Positions 33,638-42,005 of a stretch of 49,920 bases of DNA are shown piece by piece. This DNA comes from Mesotaenium endlicherianum (lineage: Eukaryota > Streptophyta > Zygnematophyceae > Zygnematales > Mesotaeniaceae). The DNA lies in the NCBI GenBank assembly GCA_009602735.1, contig WELA01003670.1:921558-971477 (forward strand). Reading direction: 5' to 3'. The stretch's first letter is position 1. Every line of letters begins with the position of its first letter. A model generated the notes under the pieces. That model was not told where the DNA came from, made no database searches, and saw nothing but the letters and a program-made list of their open reading frames with translations. The translations under genes were made by a program, and so were the position numbers.

Positions 33638-33725
33638 CAGGGTTACGCCGTACGCCGTATTGGCCAACCTTCGTACGCTTAAATAAGCGTACTGCGTCGG
33701 TACGCTCGTACTAAGCGTACGATTA
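33638..33725 (+). repeat. Left TIR and subterminal repeats of hAT-1
   Basis: After the 18-bp terminal repeat come several copies of GTACGCTT in both orientations, including the palindrome GTACGCTTAAATAAGCGTAC (33673-33692), then GTACGCTCGTAC and AAGCGTACG. The right end has the same motif family. These are likely transposase-binding sites. Confidence 0.8.
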
Positions 33726-34034
33726 ACTTTTTATTCGTGCGCGCCGCCCAGCAACGTTTTGACACCTTGACGTCCGCCACCGCACGCTCTGTTTCACTCG
33801 TGACTTTGCATACATCGTCGATCGACGGGATTCAAACTACCAAGTGCATCTTGACAGGTTTGTGGAGCAACGGCGGGAACTAAAAAAAAGTCACTAGCCT
33901 TTTCACCAATATTTTGGCCACCAGCCATTTCAATTTTCGCCTCCAACGTGCATCTGCTTGAGTTGCTGCCCATCTTACAAGCTACAATCCTTTTGGCCAA
34001 TTTCGCGGAGCCTACTTAAGAGACTTCTAGCGCC

Positions 34035-34242
34035 TTTCTTTGCATTTCGCACCTGCTATTCATCGTAAGTTTTCTTACTTCCGCATTTAGGACCTTGCTG
34101 CCTTGCATTCCTCAGGCTGTAACACATCCAGGCCAGCAGCGGACGGGCCGAAGCTGGAGTGGACGGCGTGATTCAAGCCCGTTCTGTACTACAAGGTGGC
34201 GCCGTCTTCACGCTCACGCGCCTCACCACCAACATCTCTCAG
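34035..34242 (+). promoter_or_regulatory. Putative 5' exons of the hAT-1 transposase gene
   Basis: A donor ATC/GTAAGT at 34065 and an acceptor CCTCAG ending 34115 define a first short intron. The exon-like segment 34116-34242 ends CTCTCAG/GTGCGT, right where the minisatellite begins. No ATG-led frame leads to the transposase, so these would be untranslated leader exons. No TATA box is obvious upstream. Confidence 0.4.
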
Positions 34243-34254
34243 GTGCGTCCATCC

Positions 34255-35215
34255 CCTCTTGCCCTCTTTGCGACCAGCCCCTTGCTTGCTATTGTTGGGG
34301 CTGGCTGCCAGCCCCTTGCGTGCTTTTGTCGGGGCTGGCAACCAGCCCCTTGCTTGCTTGTGTCGGGGCTGGCTGCCAGCCCCTTGTTTGCTTTTTGGGG
34401 GGCTGGCAACCAGCCCCTTGCTTCCCTGTGTCGGGGCTGGGTGCCAGCCCCTTGCGTGCTTTTGTCGGGGCTGGCAAGCAGCCCCTTGCTTGCCTGTGTC
34501 GGGGCTGGCAGCCAGCCCCTTGCTTGCCTGTGTCGGGGTTGGCAGCCAGCCCCTTGCTTCATTGTGTCGGGCTGGCAACCAGCCCCTTCATTGCTTGTGT
34601 TGGGGTTGGCAACCAGCCCCTTGCTTGATCTTAGGGGGGCTGGCTGCCAGCCCCTTGCGTGCTTTTGTCGGGGCTGGCAACCAGCCCCTTGCTTGCTTGT
34701 GTCGGGGCTGGCTGCCAGCCCCTTGCTTGCTTTTTTGGGGGCTGGCAACCAGCCCCTTGCTTGCTCTTAGGGGGGCTGGCTGCCAGCCCCTTGCGTGCTT
34801 TTGAGGGGGCTGGCAACCAGCCCCTTGCTTCCTTGTGTCGGGGCTGGCTGCCAGCCCCTTGCTTGCTTTTTGGGGTGCTAGCTGCCAGCCCCTTGCTTGC
34901 TTGTGTTGGGGCTGGTTGCCAGCCCCTCTTGTTGGTTTAGGGTTTTAGTCGGGGCTGGCTATTGTTGTGCCCCTTGCTTGCTTTTGTCGAGGTTGGCTGC
35001 CAGCCCCTCGCTTGCAATGTGTTTAAGTCGGGGTGGGCTGCCAGCCTCTTGCTCGTTAAGTCAGGGTTTTTATTGGGGCTGGCTGCTGTTGTGCCCCTTT
35101 GCTTGCTTCTGTCGAGGCTGGCAGGTAGCCCCTTGCTTGCTGTTTCAGGGTTTTAGTGGGGGTGGGCTGCCAACCCCTTGCTCGGTTTTCACGGGGCTGG
35201 CTGGCATCCCCTTGC
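34255..35215. repeat. 34-bp hairpin minisatellite, block I
   Basis: About twenty-plus units of a 34-bp repeat. Each unit contains GGGGCTGGCTGCCAGCCCC or GGGGCTGGCAACCAGCCCC, a 8-9-bp perfect inverted repeat with a 1-3-nt loop, followed by TTGCTTGC and a T-rich linker. Because 34 is not a multiple of three, every frame cycles through the same peptides (GAGCQPLACFCRGWQPAPCL type), and all six frames stay open for long distances. The many overlapping frames here are therefore a consequence of the repeat and not genes. Units become irregular after about 34930. Confidence 0.92.
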
Positions 35216-35465
35216 TTACAATTTTGAGATTTTAGTCCACATTTGCACCAGCTCTATCTGCAACCTGCTGTGCCTGTGTTGTTCATTCTTGCTTCCTTCC
35301 TTTTCTAACTCGGCTGCTGTTTTTGTGCACCCATTGCACATTTGTTGTTCTGCTGATTGTGAACTTTCTCCCTCGTGCTTGCGTGTTTGTGTCCTGTAGA
35401 TTAGGGCTAGCTGTCTGTTGCATCTTTTTACAGCTTTGTCTCCTTTTTTGTCTTTTGTGAAGCAG

Positions 35466-36273
35466 GGCAAGACAATAAGGAGCGAGTAGACCCCCCTTGT
35501 GCCTACCCCACGTGTGCCCATTGACGCGTGAGCGACATTGACACGTGGACAGGTGCCTTAATCCTCCTTCCTCTTTCCCGTTCTCTCTCGTGCCCCTTGT
35601 TTGCTGTGGTCGGGGCTGGCTGCCAGCCCCTTGCTTTCTTCTGTGGGGGCTGGCTGCCAGCCCCTTGCTTGCTTGTGTTGGGACTGGCTGCCAGCCCCTT
35701 ATTTGCTGTTGGTGGGGCTGGCTGCCGCCCTGCTGTCTGGCTGCAGCAGCCGCCCTTTGCATGCTGTCTGGTGCATGCTGTCTGGCTGCTGTGGTGCTGC
35801 AGCAGCTCGCCCCTTGCTTGCTTGATTGGGATTGCTGCTGCTGTTTTGACGACCCTATGCCCTTTTGTGTGTCTTGTATCAGTGAGGAAGGCGTGAAAAA
35901 GAAGCTACCAGACTCACCCCTCATTGGTGCACACACGTCTTCCGACACGCGCATCAGGTGCCATGCCCTTCCCTATCTCCTTTCTCCCTCTTTGCCCTGT
36001 TCTTACTGGTAGTGGCGTCCGCGCGCCCCTTGCTTTTTTGAGTGGGGCTGTCTGGCATGCTGTCTGGCTGCTGCTGTGCTACAGTTGCCCCTTGCTTGTT
36101 TTGGTTGGGGCTGTCTGGCTGCAGCACCGTGCTCTTGCTGGTGTGCTGTTGTCTATCTTACATGTGTGTACATTGTCCCTTCTCTTATGTGTGAAGCAGC
36201 CCAAGTTCAAAACGAGCGAGTCGGCAGGCCTTGCGCCAATCCACACGCAGCCAATCTCCAACAAGTGTTTCAG
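35466..36273 (+). promoter_or_regulatory. Three exon-like islands within the minisatellite
   Basis: Three non-repetitive islands each begin after an intron-like end and finish at CAG/GT: 35466-35552 (GTGAAGCAG ... GGACAG/GTGCCT), 35883-35957 (TTGTATCAG ... CATCAG/GTGCCA) and 36200-36273 (GTGAAGCAG ... TTTCAG/GTCCCC). The minisatellite blocks lie between them as introns. If spliced, the second and third islands join the transposase exon at 37444 in one open frame without an ATG. The first island has stops in all frames. They are best read as 5'-leader exons of the transposase transcript. Confidence 0.45.
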
Positions 36274-37345
36274 GTCCCCCCCCCTTCCCCTGCGTCTCCC
36301 TCCCTTGCGTATTTTTCTCTTGCTTTGGTCGGGGCAGTCTGTCTTTTGTGCTGCAGCCGCCCCTTGCATGCTCTGGTCAGGGCGGGCTGGCTGCTGCTTT
36401 GCTGCAGCAGCCCCTTGCATGCTCTTGTCAGGGCGAGCTGCTAGCCCCTTGCTTGGTTTTGTGGGGCTGGCTGTTAGCCCCGAGCTTGCTGTTGAGTCTT
36501 GTCGGGGCTGGTTGTCAGCCCCTTGCTTGCTTTTGTCAGGGCTGGCTGCCAGTCCCTTGCCTGTTGTCTTAGGGTTACAGTCAGGGCGGGCTGGTTTGCC
36601 TTTGCTTGCTGTTTAGGATTTTAGTGGGGGCGGGCTGCCAGCGCCTTGCTTAGTTTTGTCGGGGCTGGCTGTTAGCCCCGGACTTGCTTTTGAGTTTTGT
36701 CGAGGCTGGTTGTCAGCCCCTTGCTTGCTCTCTTAGGGTTTTAGTCGGGGCGGGCTGGCTTGCTGTTTTAGGGTTTAGTCGAGGCGGGCTTGCTTGCTGT
36801 TTTAGGGACTTAGTTGAGGCTGGGTGTTGTCGTGCTTGCTCGTGTCGGGGCTGGCGGCCAACCTCATGCGTGGTCTTGTCGGGGCTGGCTGCCAGCCCCG
36901 TGCTTGCTCTTGTTGGGGCTGGCTGCCAGCCCCTTGCTTGCTGCTGTTGGGGCTGGAGGCCTGCGCGTGCTTGCTGTTTAGGGTTTAGTCGGGGCGGGCT
37001 TGCTTGCTGTTTTAGGGTCTTAGTTGAGGCTGGGTGTTGTCGTGCTTGCTCGTGTGGGGGCTGGCGGCCAACCCCGTGCGTGATCTTGTCGGGGTTGGCT
37101 GCCAGCCCCTTGCTTGCTGCTGTTGGGGCTGGCGGCCAGCCCGTGCTTGCTATTTTAGGGTTTAGTCAGGGCGGGCTTGCTTGCTGTTTTAGGGTCTTAG
37201 TTGGGGCTGGCTGTTGTCCTGCTTGCTTGTGTCGGGGTTGGCGGCCAACCTCATGCGTGCTCTTGTCGGGGCTGGCTGCCAGCCCCTTGCTTGCTGCTGT
37301 TGGGGCTGGCGGCCAGCCCGTGCTTTTGTTGGGATTGCCTGCTCT
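35590..37345. repeat. Hairpin minisatellite, blocks II and III
   Basis: The same GGGGCTGGCTGCCAGCCCC-based units continue at 35610-35830 and, more loosely, at 36000-36180 and 36320-37345. They are mixed with units containing TTTTAGGGTTTTAGTC or TTTTAGGGTCTTAGTTG linked to GGGGCGGGCTTGCTTGCTG. A larger period of roughly 170-180 bp is visible around 36730-37320. It is strongly asymmetrical, G-rich on the plus strand. Confidence 0.85.
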
Positions 37346-37457
37346 CTTGTTTGCCTATTGTTGTGTTTTTGCTTGTTTAAATGGCATTTGAATGGCATCT
37401 TGTTATGTCTCTTACAAGTTGTTACTGTACTTCATTATTGCAGGTTTCACGCGCATC

Positions 37458-39809
37458 ATGTCTCAACCATGCACTTCGTCTGGAGCAACGCTTGGTGGAA
37501 TGAGGGCGTCCACTGCAGCTTTAACCGCTCGTCTTCCCCCTAGGGCAGTTGCTGCAAGGTCTGGTCCAGAGTGGGGCCATGTGACCATCGTTGTGGAAGC
37601 CAAGTCCAAGAATTCATATCCGAAGGTGAAGTGCAACTACTGCCCCAGGGAGTTTACCGGTGGAGTCACGCGGATTCGTGGCCATTTCACAGGAGGCTGT
37701 AAGGATGTTAGTCAGTGTGAGGATGTTCCCGATGAAGTTCTAGATCTCATGATTAGCCGTAGCAACGGTATGGCTAATTCTTTATTAGGAACGCGACGTA
37801 GGAAGAGTGTCATACAAGCTGCACGAAAGCGCGTGCATGAATGGGGTTGTGCAAGTGCTGGAGAGTCCCCCTCCTTAGGCAGGGAGTCAGGGCAAACCTC
37901 TATAAGTGACATGTTGCAGAAGATGAATGCTGATGCTGTTCATGAGACTGTCGCCCGTTTCTTCTATGGCACTGGTTGCTCATTCAATGTTGCTCGCAGT
38001 GACTTCTTTAGGGACATGTTGGTTGCTGTCAGTAAGTACACCTTAGAAACGGGTCTAGTGTATGTCCCGATGAAGGATAAGCCTCTCGGAAGTACCCTAC
38101 TAGATAAAGAGGTGTCGAAGATAGAGGCTTGGGAGAAGAAACAAAAAAAGGGACTACCACAGATGGGTTGTAGCATTGTAGCAGATGGGTGGACCGATCC
38201 ATGTGGGCACCCTCTTCTTAACGTGCTTATGGTTGTGGGAGGCACTGAAATGTTCATGGATGCTATCAACACTGAGGGTGAAAGGAAAACGGGTGAGTAC
38301 ATTGGTAGCCACCTGCTTGCGGCCGTGGAGAAAATAGGGGCCGATCATGTCGTACAACTTTGCACAGACTCTGCAGCTAACATTGTAGCTGGTTGTAATG
38401 TGGTTCGTGAGAAGCACCCGCATATATATTGGACGCCTTGTGCTGCTCACATTTTGGACCTGCTGTTGAAAGACATAGGAAAAGTAAAAGAGCTAGAGGG
38501 CATAATCGATAGCTTCAAGCACTTGGTCCAGTTTGTTGCAAACCACCACATGCCTCACGCTCTTTACCGTGAGCATGGGGCAAGGCTTGAGAATAAACTA
38601 GAGTTGTTGAAGCCAGGACCCACGAGGTTTGCTAGTAACTTCCTTTGCTTGCAACGACTCATTGTTGTGAGGGATACCTTACAAGCTATGGTGTCTGACA
38701 GAAGATGGCTCGAGTGGGCGGCAAAGAACGGTTGTGTAGGTGAGGCTACGGAGATTAGAGACCTAGTTCGCGACGATGAACTTTGGGAGCGAGTGAAGGT
38801 ATGGGTAGCCGTGTGTGAGCCGATTGTAGTTCTCCTTCGACTAGTCGACTCTCCACAACCTTCTCTTGGGAAGATTTGGGCTCGCATGAGTGCCATTAAA
38901 GAGCATGTGCATGAGATTGTAGGACTCAAACCAGCACAAATAACCCAAGTTAAGAAGGACGTGAAGGCTCGCTGGGAGCAGCTTCACAGCCCCCTGCATT
39001 CTGCAGGTAAAACTCTATTTTGATGTTGCTCACTTTTTTGCTTGGCGGCTGGCGTTCTCTTGCATGCTTGTTATCGTGTGCTGGTCATTGTTTTTGTTTT
39101 TGTGCTTGCTATTGTTATTGCTCTCTCTTTTGTGAAGTGCATTGTGTTGTCATATACTAAGTTTACTTCTTGACTTTGTTTGACTACAGGCTACTATTTG
39201 GACCCCGAGTTCCAAGACCATGAGTCTTGGGCAATTGAGAAGTGTCTACTAACCGATTGGTCCGACGTGCGGAATACCCTTGTTGGAGGAAGTGTGCTTG
39301 ACCGAGCATTGGTGGATCGAGAGTTGGCGCTCTACCGGCAGAGCGGTGACATTTTTGGCGATGATGTTTGCAAGGCTAATAAGACCATGATGCCTGCTCA
39401 CAAGTGGTGGGAAACATATGGAAGTCATTGTCCTAATCTTCAGCTTCTTGCTATGAGAATATTGTCGCAACCCGGTTCAGCAGCTGCATGTGAGAGAAAT
39501 TGGTCTGAGTACGGGTTTGTTCATAGTCCACTTCGCAATAGGCTGCTCCCTACTAGAGCAAAGAAGTTAGTGTACGTGCATTCTATGTTGAGACTTCAGG
39601 AGAAGAGTTTGGACTTCCTTGGACCAAGTGTCGGCGCGACTCCATGGGTTGAAGAAGCGGAGTTCTTGGAGACATCTGAAGAGGAGGATCTCAATCTTGC
39701 CGTGCATGCCTCGTTGAGTGAGGGGATGGAGGTGGAGGAAGAGGAGGTGGAGGAGCGACCTAGTGTTTCCGCTCCACTAAGAAGAAGGCCAAGAGCGATT
39801 GGTTACTAG
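37458..39809 (+). CDS. hAT transposase with BED zinc finger (intact, two exons)
   Basis: Exons 37458-39006 and 39190-39809 join in phase (CAG/GTAAAA donor, GACTACAG acceptor) to give 722 residues ending in TAG at 39807-39809. The enzyme cuts the element at its terminal repeats and reinserts it, making 8-bp target duplications. It has: a BED finger (KVKCNYCPREFTGG; C59, C62, H76, then C81 or C87); a DUF659/RNase H-like region with D304 in LCTDSAAN; the CxxH motif of the insertion domain in WTPCAAHILDLLL (C328, H331); and the C-terminal hAT dimerisation region with CERNWSEYGF, where E618 is the likely last catalytic acid. The end is Glu-rich, then PLRRRPRAIGY. The start is chosen because the hAT-2 copy has its ATG at the same place; an ATG at 37392 is in frame but lies in the apparent intron before the TTATTGCAG acceptor at 37443. 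No stop or frameshift is present. Confidence 0.93.
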
Positions 39810-39889
39810 ATGTGTTAGTCAGTTAACTTGTATGTACGAAAGGTAGCATGTACATATTAAAGAAAAAAAAGGAGGTTGAGAAAATGAAT

Positions 39890-40378
39890 ATATTTGAAAT
39901 CAATTTTTTGTGCCCTATGTCTTCATGGAATGTGGTACTTTGTGAATGACTTACATGGTATGGATTACCTCTAACTTCTTATGCATGCTTGCAAAGAGTA
40001 TGAATCATGTTTATACTTCTACATTAAAGCTCATTTTACTCGTTTAAGAAGTAATGATACTCCTAAGTGTTCTTATTGAATCAATTAGCTAGTTAAAATG
40101 TACAAAAAGAATGCTCTGCTAAGTGGCCCTCCCAGTGTTAGTGAGAAAAAGAGAGTACGAAAATAATCCTCAATCTATCTTTAATCACTCTTGAATGTGG
40201 CATTTATAAGAACTTCTTAGTTGTTAGACATGCTTGCTAAGATGTTGAATTATATTTATACCTCTTCATTGAAGCTTGTTGTACTCGACTACGAAGTAAT
40301 GATACTGCTCAATGTTCTAATTCAACAAATAAATAAATTAGGAAGTACAAAAAAGAACTTTGCTAAGCGGCCCTCCCA
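39890..40378 (+). repeat. Duplicated ~240-bp block in the hAT-1 3' region
   Basis: Two diverged direct copies, ending TGCTAAGTGGCCCTCCCA (40117-40134) and TGCTAAGCGGCCCTCCCA (40361-40378), share an inner GAAGTAATGATACT(C/G)CT segment and an A-rich stretch. hAT-2 has the same arrangement. These are probably subterminal transposase-binding repeats and transcript 3' ends. Confidence 0.7.
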
Positions 40379-40469
40379 GCTTTGACATGATTGAATGTCG
40401 TATAGATGGTACATAAACAAAGCGGTTACAACACATTTTATAAGAGGACAAGAATGCGAGTTGTCATAG

Positions 40470-40710
40470 CTACTTATAGTCAATAATTGGTAAATTGTCG
40501 CTTCCGGCAACTGGTGGCGGGGGTTCGAGCCCGACGGCTGGCGCCCGGGGCCATCCATTTTGTGGAAATCCGTGATTTCCTTTTCGCAAAGCGTTTTTGC
40601 CCTAATAAATACGTAATTACCGATCGCGGAGTAATAAGAAACGTGCATGGTTGGTTGGGTAGTGTCTTATCCCTGCACCCGGCGGTGGGTGTTCAAATCC
40701 GCTTGCTTAA
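40470..40710 (+). ncRNA. Two tRNA-like (SINE-like) modules in the hAT-1 3' end
   Basis: Module 1 (about 40470-40545) has an A-box-like TAGTCAATAATTGG and a perfect B-box GGTTCGAGCCC (40522-40532). Module 2 (about 40640-40710) has TTGGTTGGGTAGTG and GTTCAAATCC (40691-40700). The spacing between boxes (about 35-45 bp) is right for Pol III promoters. hAT-2 keeps an equivalent pair. Complete cloverleaf pairing is not seen, so these are tRNA-derived relics. Confidence 0.42.
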
Positions 40711-40919
40711 ATCCCTAATTAGAAAAAGTTTAAAGTAGTTTTCGAAATTGTCGCCGCAGTCCGGGCAGAGAGCAGATCCGAAATTGCCCGAAAAAAGTTA
40801 CCGGTCATTTTGAACGAAATAAACAGTCTGACATGACGTGCTTTTTGTACACGTGCGACCGACATGTAATGTCAACGTCGTCGCTACTGGACGTTGACGC
40901 CGTTGTGACGTTGGCGTAC

Positions 40920-41017
40920 TAAGCGTATTAAGCGAACTAGTCCATTTTTTTGAACACCGATCTAAGCGAACTAGCGTATTAGTCGAACTAAGCGTACAAG
41001 CGTACGGCGTAACCCTG
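40920..41017 (-). repeat. Right TIR and subterminal repeats of hAT-1
   Basis: AAGCGTA, AAGCGAACTAG and AAGCGTAC motifs recur between 40920 and 41005 before the terminal GCGTACGGCGTAACCCTG (41000-41017), the exact inverse of the left end. Confidence 0.85.
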
Positions 41018-41025
41018 GATTGCAT
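41018..41025. other. Right 8-bp target-site duplication of hAT-1 (GATTGCAT)
   Basis: Identical to 33630-33637. Removing hAT-1 plus one copy restores a continuous hAT-2 coding frame across the junction. Confidence 0.95.
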
Positions 41026-41824
41026 CCATGAACATCTCAGTGCTTCCCACAACCATAAGCACATTAAGAAGAGGATGCCCGCATGGATCAGTTCACCCAT
41101 CTGCTACACTGCTACAACCTGTCATTGGTAGCCCCTTCTTCTGTTTCTTCTCCCAAGCTTCTATCTTCAACACCTCTTTATCTAGTAGGGTACTTCCGAG
41201 CGGCTTATCCTTCATCGGGACATACAATACACCCATTTCCTGGGTGTATTTACTGACTGCAACCAACATCTCCCTAAAGAACTTGCTGCGAGCAACATTG
41301 AATGATGAATCGGTACCATAGAAGAAGCGAGCGACAATCTCATGAACGGCATCAGCATTCATGTTTTGGAACATGTCACTTATAGAGGTCTGTCCAGTCT
41401 CCCTGCCTAAGGAGGGGGAGCCACTAGCACCAGAACCCCATTCAAACACGCGCTTTTGTGCAGCTTGCATGGCACTCTTACTACGTCGCTTTCCCAAGAC
41501 ACCACTAGACAAACCATTAAAACAAGGAATCATGACATCTAGAACCTCATCAGGAACCTCCTCACACTGACTAACATCCTTAAGTCCTCCCGTGAGATGG
41601 CCACGAATCCTGGTGACTCCAGTGACGAACTCGTTGAAGCAATAGTTGCACTTGACCTTCGGATGTGAATTCTTTGTCTTGGCTTTTGCAACGATGGATA
41701 CATGGGCCCACTCTGGACCATATCTTGCAGCAACTGCTCTAGGGGGCAGACGAGCGGTTAAAGCTCCAGTGGCCCCTCTCATTCCGGCAAGCGTTGCTCC
41801 ACACGAAGTGGATGGTTGAGACAT
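41018..41824 (-). pseudogene. hAT-2 transposase exon 1, 5' part
   Basis: Starts at ATG 41824-41822 with MSQPSTSCGATLAGMRG and parallels the hAT-1 transposase. It has a BED finger (KVKCNYCFNEFVTGVTRIRG), QTSISDMFQNMNADAVHEIV, a KDKPLGSTLLDKEVLKIEAW stretch and CSSVADG. TGA (about 41093-41095) then replaces the Trp of the conserved DGWTDP motif. The frame continues to MFMDAI at the hAT-1 insertion point and resumes at 33637. The nonsense codon and those on the other side show hAT-2 was probably dead or degenerate. Confidence 0.85.
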
Positions 41825-42005
41825 GATGCGCGTGATTCCTGCAATAGCAAGGAAAATATATAAAGCAGTATGACAATAGGCTCAGTAAAGAGAGCAACAA
41901 CAGGACAGTAGTGAAGGCAAGCATAAGAGCAGCAGCAGGGGCAAGCACAGAGCGCAACAACACATAGCAAGAGAGGCAAGCATAGGAGGAACAGCTGCAG
42001 GGCGC
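41825..42005 (-). mobile_element. hAT-2 5' intron remnant, truncated
   Basis: Upstream of the hAT-2 ATG the minus strand has the same TTGCAG acceptor plus ATCACGCGCATC leader as hAT-1. A pyrimidine-rich intron with GCTTGCC/TGCTGCTG motifs follows, and it stops near 42005 where family-A retrotransposon sequence of the opposite strand begins. The 5' end and terminal repeat of hAT-2 are missing. Confidence 0.65.

Larger units (their letters stand above)
33638..41017 (+). mobile_element. hAT-1: complete 7.4-kb hAT transposon
   Basis: The element is bounded by an 18-bp perfect terminal inverted repeat, CAGGGTTACGCCGTACGC, at 33638-33655 and inverted at 41000-41017. It is flanked by a perfect 8-bp duplication, GATTGCAT. 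Both are hallmarks of the hAT superfamily (8-bp duplication, CAGG-type ends). Inside, in order: subterminal GTACGCTT/AAGCGTAC motifs, short 5' exon-like segments, about 3 kb of hairpin minisatellite, an intact two-exon BED-type transposase, a duplicated ~240-bp 3' block, two tRNA-like modules and more AAGCG(T/A)AC motifs. It sits in the transposase gene of hAT-2. Perfect ends, a perfect duplication and an open transposase point to a recent, possibly autonomous insertion. At 7380 bp it is longer than most hATs because of the minisatellite. Confidence 0.93.

Noticed and set aside
34255..34930. CRISPR-like array (regular short repeats)
   Set aside because: Units are contiguous 34-bp minisatellite copies without unique spacers, in a eukaryotic genome.
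36960..37200. Interstitial telomere repeats (TTTAGGG occurrences)
   Set aside because: TTTAGGG appears singly inside larger minisatellite units and not as a tandem TTTAGGG run.
34159..37391. Many long Cys/Pro/Gly-rich open frames on both strands (up to 235 codons)
   Set aside because: They are phase-shifted readings of the 34-bp minisatellite; all six frames are open and no frame is favoured.
37392..37457. ATG at 37392 as the transposase start
   Set aside because: The stretch lies before a TTATTGCAG acceptor shared with hAT-2, and the hAT-2 copy conserves the ATG corresponding to 37458.
40470..40710. Functional tRNA genes
   Set aside because: Only A/B-box-like parts match; acceptor and anticodon stems do not pair convincingly.
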